NCBI RefSeq assembly: GCF_007827275.1
Contig: NZ_VISE01000001.1
Span: 1,922,001 to 1,986,000 of the forward strand
Source of the DNA: Gillisia sp. Hel_I_86
GTDB lineage: Bacteria; Bacteroidota; Bacteroidia; Flavobacteriales; Flavobacteriaceae
Length of the DNA: 64,000 nucleotides
Direction of reading: 5' to 3'
The position numbers and the translations under genes are program-made. Positions within the stretch are counted from its first letter, which is position 1. Every line of letters begins with the position of its first letter. The notes under the pieces are model-generated. The model was not told where the DNA came from, searched no databases, and was given only the letters and a program-made list of their open reading frames with translations. This document shows positions 7,829 through 14,785 of this stretch, piece by piece.

Positions 7829-7956
7829 TACCACTTAGCTTTTAACTTTAATTAATCTTATTTTATTCTAATGCATGGTATAACTGCTTTAGCAACTGAA
7901 TTTATTATGTTTTGAGATTAATTGAAGTTAATTAAAATTTCATTTTGTTAACAATT

Positions 7957-7980
7957 ATAAGCACCCTTATAAGCACCCTT
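7957..7980 (+). repeat. tandem ATAAGCACCCTT repeats, probable integrase arm sites
   Basis: Two perfect, adjacent 12-bp copies occur at 7957-7968 and 7969-7980, about 130 bp inside the left att repeat and 38 bp before the integrase ATG. Related motifs lie inside the right end (14517-14534). The placement fits arm-type binding sites of a tyrosine integrase; the copies might also serve int autoregulation. Confidence 0.6.
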
Positions 7981-8017
7981 TTGATTTATTTACGATATTA
8001 GCATTCAAATAAGGTTT

Positions 8018-9310
8018 ATGCGAACGATCAAAAATTTAAAGGGGAAAGTGAGATTCGCTTTCAAAGAATCGATCAAAAATTTAAAGGAATCTCCAAAAAA
8101 GGAAAGTTTGATTTTCTTACATTTTTCTTATGGTGGAGGTAAAAGATTCAAATATTCTACTGGTTATAAATCTTGTTATAATGATTGGAATTATGAGAAG
8201 CAGCGTATTAAAACAACTAAAGCAGGAATACTAAATGCTGATGAAGTAAACGAATATTTTAGTAATCTTGAAATTTACATCAATAAGCAATTTTCTAGAT
8301 TAATTGCCGAAGGTGAGGTAATTAAAAAAAGCCAGTTAAGAAATTTATTAGATGAATTCACTAATAAGAATACAAGTCTATCGAAATCCAGTGATTTAAA
8401 TTTTTTACAATTCACGGATTATTTTTTCTCATTAAAAGAGAAGGAGATAAAAATAGTTACTCTAAGAACTTATAAACAAACCGTTCGCTTGTTAAAAGAA
8501 TATAGTGCGAAAAAAAATGAAGAATTAAATTTTCTCAAATTTGATAAAGCTTTTTACAATAACTTCACTCACTACCTTAAAGAAAGATCATATAAAGTTA
8601 ATACCATTGGGAAACATATAGGTAATTTAAAAACCATTTTAAAAAGCGCAGAATATGAGGGAATTCAAGTGAACCAGCGTTTTAAAGCAAGAGATTTTAA
8701 AGCGAAATCTGAATTAACAAAAGCTATATATCTGAATCCTAAAGAGATTGAATCTATAAGAAATAAAGATTTAAGTAAATATGATAATTTGGAGAGGGCT
8801 AGGGATATTTTTTTGATTGGATATTATACTGGGCAAAGAGTAAGTGATTACAACGGGTTAACTCGGGATGATATTGTAAATATAGATGGAGTATATTATT
8901 TTGAAATTAAGCAGAAAAAGACTGGTAAATTAGTTCATTGCCCCATAACTGTGGAAATAAGGGAAATAATGAAACGATATGGAGATAATCCACCTCCAAA
9001 AATGCCAGATCAGAAGATAAATGAGTATATAAAGCAAGTAGGTCAGATGGTCAATATCAATGATAAGATTTTTATGGATTATATTGAAAATGGTAAAAAG
9101 AAGAAAAAACCTGAATCGAAATTTAATTTAATTGCCACTCATACTGCACGAAGGAGTTTTTGTACAAATAAATACAGAGAGAAAATGTCTATTTATGATA
9201 TAATGTATTTTTCAGGTCATTCAACGGAAAAAGAATTTCGTAAATATATTCGAATAAGTAAACAAGATAGAGCTACTCATATTGCAACTAGCGGATTTTT
9301 TAATTTATGA
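8018..9310 (+). CDS. tyrosine recombinase / site-specific integrase
   Basis: This 430-residue phage-type integrase has an N-terminal arm-binding region, a SAM-like core-binding domain (about residues 125-220) and a catalytic domain. The catalytic residues are visible: Arg in YYTGQRVSD (about 273), His and Arg in HTARRSF (about 375 and 378), His in FSGHST (about 400) and the nucleophile Tyr in FRKYIRIS (about 410). It would integrate and excise the element at the tRNA-Phe 3' end. Its stop overlaps the next gene's start by ATGA (9307-9310), so the two are translationally coupled. Confidence 0.93.
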   Translation: MRTIKNLKGKVRFAFKESIKNLKESPKKESLIFLHFSYGGGKRFKYSTGYKSCYNDWNYEKQRIKTTKAGILNADEVNEYFSNLEIYINKQFSRLIAEGEVIKKSQLRNLLDEFTNKNTSLSKSSDLNFLQFTDYFFSLKEKEIKIVTLRTYKQTVRLLKEYSAKKNEELNFLKFDKAFYNNFTHYLKERSYKVNTIGKHIGNLKTILKSAEYEGIQVNQRFKARDFKAKSELTKAIYLNPKEIESIRNKDLSKYDNLERARDIFLIGYYTGQRVSDYNGLTRDDIVNIDGVYYFEIKQKKTGKLVHCPITVEIREIMKRYGDNPPPKMPDQKINEYIKQVGQMVNINDKIFMDYIENGKKKKKPESKFNLIATHTARRSFCTNKYREKMSIYDIMYFSGHSTEKEFRKYIRISKQDRATHIATSGFFNL

Positions 9311-10248
9311 ATGAAGAAGAGTTTAAGCCTTTTTTTATAACTGAATTAAAGCAAATTGAAGCGCTTTATATTCCTAAACTAGAAGGTACCAAAAAAGATT
9401 TTATTTTTGAATTTGAAGATCCCTTTGAATTTATTTCTTCTCCTCGCATCACAGGGTTAAGAAAACCTCTAATTAATTGTTTAAAATGTTGGAGATATTT
9501 TATTTATGGAAATGGAGAAGAATTTGAAAAAGAATATTTTCCGTGTGAAGAATATAGGAAAGGAGATAGTTATTCCTTTAATTATAATGAAATCCCGAAC
9601 TATATATCCGATAATGATTTTAAAAATAGTGTAAAAAGATATATAGCTTATTTATCAACCTCATACTATGAAAGGTTTGAAGAATCTCTTTCTGAAATAA
9701 GTGCAGATGCAAATCAAAAAAAGTTTATCTCCAAGATTATCGACATAAGTCAAAATGCAATAATGAAAATTTTGGATTTAGAACTGAATAAATATAATAG
9801 ACTTGTGGCAGGAGAGTTAATAAGAGGCTATATACTTTTCATTGAAAAAATAGTTAATGAGAATGAAATTTTTTTCCCAGAGTTTATAATCCGTTTTGAG
9901 AGCAAAATTGAGAATTTAAGAGTTCTTTTTGAGAATAATTTTGGTTTCATAAATGAATTAGATAATTATATTTATAGAGATTATCAGACGACTTTTTTGG
10001 AATATGAGAAACAACTATTCCCTAAATTTCTAACCTCTGACAAAATATGGAGAGGAACAAAAAATGATTTAGTTAGATACTATCTGTTTCTTGAAAATTT
10101 GAATATTTTTAAAGACGCTACGAATAAAGCGCACTTAAAAATTTTGAGATTTTTAGCTGAAAGATATAGTACTGCATTAAAAAAGCAAACTGATCCAAGG
10201 CGTATAGCAAAGTTATCTCCGGGATCATTATTTGATTTTTTAAAATAG
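9307..10248 (+). CDS. integrase-linked protein with RteC-like C-terminal region
   Basis: This 313-residue soluble protein is coupled to the integrase by a four-base overlap. The middle is helical and rich in Glu/Lys/Phe. The C-terminal 80 residues (KIWRGTKNDLVRYYLFLENL, ending SPGSLFDFLK) resemble the tail layout of RteC proteins, which control excision of CTnDOT-type elements. The resemblance is from memory of the pattern and is weak; the N-terminal half is unrecognised. An excision or integration accessory role is the natural inference from coupling. Confidence 0.55.
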   Translation: MNEEEFKPFFITELKQIEALYIPKLEGTKKDFIFEFEDPFEFISSPRITGLRKPLINCLKCWRYFIYGNGEEFEKEYFPCEEYRKGDSYSFNYNEIPNYISDNDFKNSVKRYIAYLSTSYYERFEESLSEISADANQKKFISKIIDISQNAIMKILDLELNKYNRLVAGELIRGYILFIEKIVNENEIFFPEFIIRFESKIENLRVLFENNFGFINELDNYIYRDYQTTFLEYEKQLFPKFLTSDKIWRGTKNDLVRYYLFLENLNIFKDATNKAHLKILRFLAERYSTALKKQTDPRRIAKLSPGSLFDFLK

Positions 10249-10264
10249 TTTTTAAGTTTATTCT

Positions 10265-10317
10265 GGTCCCTTTTTATGGGTTTTCAGTCCCTTTTTAAAT
10301 AATTTCAGTCCCTTTTA
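10265..10317 (+). promoter_or_regulatory. three iteron-like repeats, 21-bp period
   Basis: GTCCCTTTTTA begins at 10266 and 10287, and a variant GTCCCTTTTA at 10308, so the period is exactly 21 nt (two helical turns). Copies two and three extend leftwards to CAGTCCC. They lie 155-205 bp before the HTH and replication genes. Candidate origin iterons or a regulator array. Confidence 0.6.
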
Positions 10318-10426
10318 ATATCAAGGTTTCTTTCCTTTTCATTGTAACTCAATGAAATTCAGCAATATAAAAACTCACTAAAACATATATAAAGTTCTTA
10401 TTAGTCTGAAAAACAGTCATTTAAAA

Positions 10427-10434
10427 TAAATTTG
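10427..10434 (+). promoter_or_regulatory. candidate -7 box for the HTH-rep operon
   Basis: TAAATTTG fits TAnnTTTG and is 38 nt before the HTH gene ATG. No clear -33 TTG is visible. It would drive both the HTH and replication genes. Confidence 0.4.
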
Positions 10435-10472
10435 TTGCCATAAATAATTATTGTTGAACAAATAAAATAAAT

Positions 10473-10667
10473 ATGACTAAAGACAAAGAGAAATTATTAA
10501 GTAGAAAAGAGGTGGCGGAATTTTTAGGTGTTTCCTTAGTAACACTTCACAACCTAAAACAAAAAAAGATTTTAGTTCCAACCCATAAAGTAGGTAGAAA
10601 GCCATTATACCTTTATGAGGACTTACTGAGACAAATCGAACTGTCGAACTATAAAATTGCAGCCTAA
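10473..10667 (+). CDS. small helix-turn-helix (excisionase/MerR-like HTH_17) protein
   Basis: This 64-residue protein is almost wholly one winged-HTH unit: SRKEVAEFLGVSLVTLHNLK (residues 10-29), then VPTHKVGRKPLYLYEDLLR. This is the HTH_17 pattern found in excisionase-like proteins of Bacteroidetes mobile elements. It ends one base before the replication gene ATG (10669), so the pair is an operon. It may act as recombination directionality factor or as rep regulator. Confidence 0.8.
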   Translation: MTKDKEKLLSRKEVAEFLGVSLVTLHNLKQKKILVPTHKVGRKPLYLYEDLLRQIELSNYKIAA

Positions 10668-10668
10668 T

Positions 10669-11583
10669 ATGTTAGATTATATTCGTTTTTATATTACTGA
10701 TAAAGAAAGTTTTGATTTTCGGATAGAAAAGAAGAAGCCGGTTGGTCTATTCTCTAAAATTGACAGAGAGACAGGAGAATATTTAGAATTTCCGAAAATA
10801 GGAATCTTTCAAAATATGGAGCTAAGGATTGCTAAGAAGTCAACCTATATAAAAGGGAGCCTACATAAAATGCAGAATATGAATAATGGCTTAGAGAAAC
10901 AAAATTACGATATCTTAAACCTTTGCGGTAATTACAGGGCTCTTGATACTTTAGTAGATAAATTTTCTATTAGACCAGGTGAAACCACAATCACTAATTT
11001 AGAGTTTGGATTAAACATTCCTCTTGAGTATGATCCCTCATTATTTATTGAAAATTCCATTATGTGGGATTTTAAGGCTCCTTCTAAAATAAGTTTTTTT
11101 GGAGGTGCGGGATATTTAAAAGAATTTGAAAAGAATGATTATTCTTTGAAGATATATAACAAATCCAAGCAGTATAAACTAAGTGAGAATATTTTAAGAA
11201 TAGAGGTTAAGATTATTAAAAAAAGGAAATTGCATGACTTAGGGATATTTAGCTTAGAGGATTTATACGAGTCGGAAAGTTATAGAAGGCTATTTAAGTT
11301 CCTAATAGAACAGTTTGATAAATTATTGATGATTGACTTTCTTATCTTGCGAAAAGCTCTTAGAGAGGATGAAATTCATATTTTAAAACAGTATACCAAT
11401 CCCCACTATTGGCTGAATCTACAAAAGGATTTGTCACAGAATGGATATTACAAAAGAAAGAGGAAATGCAACGAATTTATTACAAATTATTCTTTTGATA
11501 AATCCAAGCGAAAAGTAAAAAGATTACTGGATAAACAGTTCGCTAATAATATGGATTGTGATAGCTATAAATTAGCTGCTTAG
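10669..11583 (+). CDS. phage/plasmid-type replication initiation protein
   Basis: The ATG at 10669, one base after the HTH stop, gives 304 residues. Visible features include YIKGSLHKMQN (about 65-75), TITNLEFGLNIPL (about 105-117), KIYNKSKQY and LRIEVKIIKKRKLHDLG followed by a Leu/Asp-rich stretch. This layout resembles the replication proteins of filamentous phages and small plasmids (Phage_CRI/gpII-like group) that nick for rolling-circle replication. I cannot assign the catalytic Tyr. Paired with upstream iterons it suggests the excised circle can replicate. No Zot or coat genes accompany it. Confidence 0.68.
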   Translation: MLDYIRFYITDKESFDFRIEKKKPVGLFSKIDRETGEYLEFPKIGIFQNMELRIAKKSTYIKGSLHKMQNMNNGLEKQNYDILNLCGNYRALDTLVDKFSIRPGETTITNLEFGLNIPLEYDPSLFIENSIMWDFKAPSKISFFGGAGYLKEFEKNDYSLKIYNKSKQYKLSENILRIEVKIIKKRKLHDLGIFSLEDLYESESYRRLFKFLIEQFDKLLMIDFLILRKALREDEIHILKQYTNPHYWLNLQKDLSQNGYYKRKRKCNEFITNYSFDKSKRKVKRLLDKQFANNMDCDSYKLAA

Positions 11584-11618
11584 GTGAGAATGTAAACTAT
11601 AATACTTAGGACAAATTC

Positions 11619-11648
11619 GCCTCTTTCACTTTTGGAAGGGGCTTTTTT
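11619..11648 (+). terminator. intrinsic terminator after rep gene
   Basis: A nine-pair stem (GCCTCTTTC with GGAAGGGGC, including G-U pairs) and a six-base loop are followed by TTTTTT. It closes the HTH-rep operon and separates it from the convergent XRE gene. Confidence 0.7.
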
Positions 11649-11696
11649 CTGCTTTTTTAAGAATTAATTTTTTTATTTGAATTATTTTTTCAAATT

Positions 11697-11924
11697 TTAC
11701 GGGAAATCGAATAAGGTTTTAGGAGAGACTTTTAACGCTTTCGCTAAAACAGAAACAGTGCTTATTGTTGTATTTACTTCCCCTCTTTCAATACGCCCTA
11801 CCTGAGAAATGGGAATATCAGCTTCAAAGGCAAGTTGTTCTTGAGAAAAATTCTTGAGCTTTCTTGTTTCCCGGAGCTTATCGCCGAATGATTTAATGAA
11901 GGATTGGTTTTTAATTTTTTGCAC
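11697..11924 (-). CDS. XRE-family transcriptional regulator
   Basis: A Cro/CI-type HTH is clear: FGDKLRETRKLKNFSQEQLA, then IPISQVGRIERGEVNTT and VSVLAKALKVSPKTLF. I prefer the GTG at 11924 (MQKIKNQSF...), giving 76 residues. An upstream TTG at 11960 would add 12 residues with no family likeness. It is divergent from the lipoprotein cluster. A perfect 12-bp palindrome lies just upstream at 11961-11972, a natural autoregulatory operator. It probably controls element or cargo expression. Confidence 0.82.
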   Translation of the reverse strand: MQKIKNQSFIKSFGDKLRETRKLKNFSQEQLAFEADIPISQVGRIERGEVNTTISTVSVLAKALKVSPKTLFDFP

Positions 11925-11960
11925 CCGATAAAGGTGAAGAATACAAGATTTAATTATCAA

Positions 11961-11972
11961 CGCATATATGCG
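11961..11972. promoter_or_regulatory. 12-bp palindrome between XRE gene and cargo cluster
   Basis: CGCATATATGCG is a perfect dyad, 37 bp upstream of the preferred XRE start and 74 bp upstream of the first lipoprotein gene. It is the best candidate binding site for the XRE protein. Confidence 0.5.
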
Positions 11973-12045
11973 CTATTTTGAATTATGGAAAACCGTAAGG
12001 TTAATCTATTTATAAAACGCAATTTTAAAACCTAAATCAATCTTT

Positions 12046-12330
12046 ATGAAAAAATTAGTCTATTTAGCCTGCCTGGGAACATTAATTTGGTCTTGTGGTT
12101 CTGTCAATCGAACAATGTTTGGAACGACTGAGAAAACTTTATTAAAAACCGTATCAATTGAACAGGGTTGTGATCAAGAAGATATTAAAATTATTGATAG
12201 TGTAAAGGGGCTGCATGGAGCCACATACGCTCTCAACGTGTGCGGTAATAGAATGGTGTATAAACAGGTCGGTAGCGTTTTCATGGAATCATCAGAAGCA
12301 GATAAAACTATTCAAGAACTTTCAAATTAA
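12046..12330 (+). CDS. small lipoprotein of unknown function
   Basis: This 94-residue protein has a lipobox signal peptide (LGTLIWSCGS, lipidated Cys at about 17). The mature part carries two more Cys (EQGCDQEDI and LNVCGNRMVYKQVGSVFME) that could pair. The motif of Cys-Gly followed by VYK and GSVF occurs in small uncharacterised Bacteroidetes lipoproteins. It is first in a same-strand run of cargo genes in the integrative element. Confidence 0.75.
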   Translation: MKKLVYLACLGTLIWSCGSVNRTMFGTTEKTLLKTVSIEQGCDQEDIKIIDSVKGLHGATYALNVCGNRMVYKQVGSVFMESSEADKTIQELSN

Positions 12331-12339
12331 TAAAAGGAA

Positions 12340-12534
12340 ATGGGAACAGCAGTTTTAATTATAATTGGTATAATAGTAGGATTTGCTATTATAGGTTTCT
12401 TATTTAGTAAGGATGGAGAAAGGGAAGATGCGGCGAAAACTGGAGCAATTTTAGGAGGAGCATTTGTTGTTAATCTTTTGCCTGTCGTAATAGTGATAGT
12501 ACTGGCAGTACTAATCGTTAAATCTTGTAGTTAA
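12340..12534 (+). CDS. small two-helix membrane protein
   Basis: These 64 residues hold two hydrophobic segments (LIIIGIIVGFAIIGFLF at 6-22 and VVNLLPVVIVIVLAVLIV at about 43-60) separated by a charged loop (SKDGEREDAAK). It starts 9 bases after the preceding lipoprotein stop, preceded by AAAAGGAAA. The family is not recognised. Membrane-inserted helper or immunity-like roles are possible but unsupported. Confidence 0.65.
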   Translation: MGTAVLIIIGIIVGFAIIGFLFSKDGEREDAAKTGAILGGAFVVNLLPVVIVIVLAVLIVKSCS

Positions 12535-12543
12535 CTATAGGTT

Positions 12544-12930
12544 ATGAAAGTACTGTTTTTTGTAATCTTATTTATCAGCATTCCCAATTTATTCGGGCAA
12601 GAACTATCATTTAAATATTTAGTTGTGTACAACGAAAAAACAGATGAATATGATAAGGGTGTATATTCTTCTACATTTATTTTTAATAAAGACGATTCAG
12701 GAGATATATGGCTTAATATGGAAAACACACCTTCTGTGAAATTAAATCAGATTTCTAATCCAGTAGATGGTGTAAATGGAGATTTAGTTTATACTGCTGC
12801 TAGGTATTTAATGATGGGAAAAAAAATGGATTTATTTATTTATGACAACGGTAATATTATATTGAGAAATTTAAGTAATCAGAAATACATGTTGTTTACG
12901 AATTTTAATGATCTGAATTCTGAAAAATAA
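12544..12930 (+). CDS. secreted protein of unknown function
   Basis: This 128-residue protein has a clear signal peptide (MKVLFFVILFISIPNLFGQ, cleavage near 19). The mature part is beta-rich and Cys-free (FKYLVVYNEKTDEYDKGVY...). No catalytic motif is visible. The small gaps to both neighbours indicate one transcription unit. Confidence 0.65.
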   Translation: MKVLFFVILFISIPNLFGQELSFKYLVVYNEKTDEYDKGVYSSTFIFNKDDSGDIWLNMENTPSVKLNQISNPVDGVNGDLVYTAARYLMMGKKMDLFIYDNGNIILRNLSNQKYMLFTNFNDLNSEK

Positions 12931-12947
12931 TTTTTTAAATAAACGCT

Positions 12948-13379
12948 ATGAAAAAAATTGCATCCGTAATCTACTTTGAAAAATTCAAGAGATTATATCT
13001 ATTGCTTATGTTTATATTAACCTCATGTTCTTCAGATAATAGCGTAAATAATAGTTCCAATTTTACCATTAATCCCCCTTCTTGGATTCAAGGAACTTGG
13101 ATACTTCAAGGTTCAACGACAGGGGAGCACGGTTTCCGATTCACTTCTAATGATGTTATATTAATTCAGAATTCAATGGAAACTAGTCAAAGAGAATTAC
13201 TTCAACAATCTATTGATTTAGGGCAAGAGGTTTCTGTAACTGAAAATAAAGAGGATACCTATTATTCTTTACATATTGATTTTCAATATGGACAAACTTT
13301 GAAATTAGATTTTAGGAAACTTTCAAGTACTGAGATTTCTTGGGAAGCTGTAAATAATTCTATTTATAAAAAGCAATAA
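12948..13379 (+). CDS. lipocalin-like small lipoprotein
   Basis: This 143-residue protein has a long n-region and then a lipobox LMFILTSCSSDN (Cys about 27). The mature part begins WIQGTWILQGSTTG, the G-x-W start of lipocalin-like domains common in Bacteroidetes surface lipoproteins. Function unknown. It lies 6 bases before the next lipoprotein gene. Confidence 0.68.
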   Translation: MKKIASVIYFEKFKRLYLLLMFILTSCSSDNSVNNSSNFTINPPSWIQGTWILQGSTTGEHGFRFTSNDVILIQNSMETSQRELLQQSIDLGQEVSVTENKEDTYYSLHIDFQYGQTLKLDFRKLSSTEISWEAVNNSIYKKQ

Positions 13380-13384
13380 GTAAT

Positions 13385-13780
13385 ATGGGTAAATACTTCA
13401 AATTAATTCTAATCGGAACATTCATATTCGGTTTTGGTTGTTCTAAAGATGATAATTCTGAAGCTAGTGTTTCAGAAAAATTAATAGGTAAATGGAATGT
13501 TGTTAAAGATGGAGATATAATATATGACGAAATTTGCAGCTATTTTATTTTTCAGGAAGATGGAAAATTAATATTCAAAAATTGTCATAGCTATGGAGGA
13601 GAAACCAATATTATTGGTGAATATGCTTTAATAAATGATAATCATATACTTTTTATTGACTATAATTATTTTTTAGATGATGCGGAAGCAGATATACTTA
13701 CAATAACACAAAACAATCTAACTCTAAAATTTTCCAATGCCACAAATTACACTCGGGTAATGGAACTAGAAAAGGACTAA
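13385..13780 (+). CDS. lipocalin-like lipoprotein
   Basis: This 131-residue protein has the signal and lipobox IFGFGCSKDD (Cys 19), then EKLIGKWNVVKDGD, the typical start of a Lipocalin_4-type beta-barrel. Alternating strands follow to the end. It is probably the same fold class as the preceding gene product, so the two may be diverged duplicates. Confidence 0.7.
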   Translation: MGKYFKLILIGTFIFGFGCSKDDNSEASVSEKLIGKWNVVKDGDIIYDEICSYFIFQEDGKLIFKNCHSYGGETNIIGEYALINDNHILFIDYNYFLDDAEADILTITQNNLTLKFSNATNYTRVMELEKD

Positions 13781-13834
13781 AATCGCCACAACTAATCTAC
13801 TATGCTTAAAAATATTTTGAACCAAGGTAGAAGA

Positions 13835-14281
13835 ATGAATTTTTTTAATTCATGTTTTTTAATATTTATTCTGTTTTTAATGTTTTCATGTAAGAATGAG
13901 GAATGTAATCTAGTAACCTTAAAGGAAATTAGGGAAAATGAATTGCAACTAAATAATCGTGCTGCCACACATTTAAACAGTTTAACTCATGTGATGAATT
14001 CGAGCGTTAGAGAGACTGATTATAAGGATATAAAGATGGCGAATTACTTCGTTAACAAGGTATTCTTTAAATTGAATGATAAGGAAAAAGTTTTCTGGTT
14101 TGTTGTCAATAAATATAGAGATCGTACACAAAGAAACTTAATGTACAGGAATGAATATCAAATTTTTTTAGAGGATTTGGTAATTGATAATATTCACTTT
14201 AATAATGAATCCTTATCAAGTCAGTCTATTGGTATAGTAAATATGATTGCGAAAAATAGTAATCCAAATGGAGTGAGATGA
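13835..14281 (+). CDS. lipoprotein of unknown function
   Basis: With the ATG at 13835 the protein starts MNFFNSCFLIF and has a compact lipobox FLMFSCKNEEC (Cys about 19). An ATG at 13802 would add 11 residues and give an overlong n-region. The mature part is helical and charged (TLKEIRENELQLNNRA..., EKVFWFVVNKYRDRTQRN). Its TGA overlaps the next small gene by ATGA, implying coupled products. Confidence 0.66.
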   Translation: MNFFNSCFLIFILFLMFSCKNEECNLVTLKEIRENELQLNNRAATHLNSLTHVMNSSVRETDYKDIKMANYFVNKVFFKLNDKEKVFWFVVNKYRDRTQRNLMYRNEYQIFLEDLVIDNIHFNNESLSSQSIGIVNMIAKNSNPNGVR

Positions 14282-14436
14282 AATCTATAGATTACACAGA
14301 AGGGGAGCGAGAAATAACTAACTGTGAATTTACTACCTCTATAACTTTATATATGGCTCCAAATAGGGCAGAGGAATTTGTGACTGAAATTAATTTATTT
14401 TTAAAAGAATTGAGAGGGCGTGGGTCTGCATATTGA
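14278..14436 (+). CDS. 52-residue small protein, coupled to preceding lipoprotein
   Basis: The ATG at 14278 overlaps the lipoprotein stop (ATGA). The product starts MKSIDYTEGEREITNC and ends KELRGRGSAY. It has no signal peptide and looks like a beta strand plus helix (TSITLYMAPNRAEEF). Start-stop coupling supports it as a real gene, though it could be the frameshifted tail of a longer protein. Confidence 0.5.
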   Translation: MKSIDYTEGEREITNCEFTTSITLYMAPNRAEEFVTEINLFLKELRGRGSAY

Positions 14437-14516
14437 CGGTTGTTATAAACTATATTGAATAACTTGTTTTGTCTGATACCCCCTACTAAATTAATATATG
14501 GTTATTTTCTCCAAAA

Positions 14517-14534
14517 CACCCTTTTAAGCACCCT
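14517..14534 (+). repeat. right-end CACCCTT / AAGCACCCT motifs
   Basis: CACCCTT (14517-14523) and TTAAGCACCCT (14524-14534) match the left-end ATAAGCACCCTT repeats in the same orientation and lie 50-65 bp inside the right att repeat. They are probable integrase arm sites. Confidence 0.5.
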
Positions 14535-14541
14535 AGACTAA

Positions 14542-14587
14542 TAAAAAAACCTGTAATCGGCTATAATTCAGCTTCATACAGGTTTTT
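14542..14587 (-). terminator. terminator of tRNA-Phe (supplied by the element)
   Basis: ACCTGTA (14549-14555) pairs with TACAGGT (14577-14583). On the minus strand the hairpin is followed by a T-run (plus-strand A-run 14543-14549). It lies just 3' of the tRNA and inside the integrated element, so the element restores termination. Confidence 0.68.
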
Positions 14588-14604
14588 AAAGGTGGTGCCT
14601 CCAG
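14581..14604. repeat. right attachment site (att), 24-bp direct repeat
   Basis: Identical to 7805-7828. 14593-14604 lies within the tRNA-Phe gene, so integration at this site rebuilds the tRNA 3' end. Confidence 0.85.
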
Positions 14605-14665
14605 GAATCGAACCAGGGACACAAGGATTTTCAGTCCTTTGCTCTACCAACTGAGCTAAGGCACC
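14593..14665 (-). tRNA. tRNA-Phe (GAA)
   Basis: On the minus strand the 73-nt gene folds as a cloverleaf. The acceptor stem is GGTGCCT/AGGCACC with discriminator A, the D-stem GCTC/GAGC, and the anticodon stem AAGGA/TCCTT with loop CTGAAAA. The GAA anticodon is at 14630-14632. The T-loop is TTCGATT on a CCTGG/CCTGG stem, which leaves a central T-T mismatch. CCA is not encoded. It is the integration target of the adjacent element. Confidence 0.95.
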
Positions 14666-14785
14666 AGTTGCTTTATTGCTTATATAAGCCTTTCAAGCGG
14701 GTGCAAATATAATTTCATTTTTATTAACCCACAAAGGAAAAATTAAAAAAATGCTTTTGTAACTTCGCTTTTTTAATTGAAATCT

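Larger units (their letters stand above)
7805..14604. mobile_element. small integrative element in tRNA-Phe
   Basis: The element is bounded by exact 24-bp direct repeats at 7805-7828 and 14581-14604; the second overlaps the 3' end of the intact tRNA-Phe. Inside the left end is a tyrosine integrase gene. A tandem 12-bp repeat lies near the left end and a related motif near the right end (integrase arm-type sites). The interior is visibly AT-richer than the flanks. It holds int, an RteC-like gene, a small HTH gene, a replication protein gene, an XRE regulator and small lipoprotein genes. No relaxase or conjugation genes are present, so it would be mobilised by other means. Confidence 0.83.

Noticed and set aside
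10265-10317. CRISPR array
   Set aside because: Only three 11-13 bp repeats with a 21-bp period and no spacers of CRISPR length; no cas genes are in the window.
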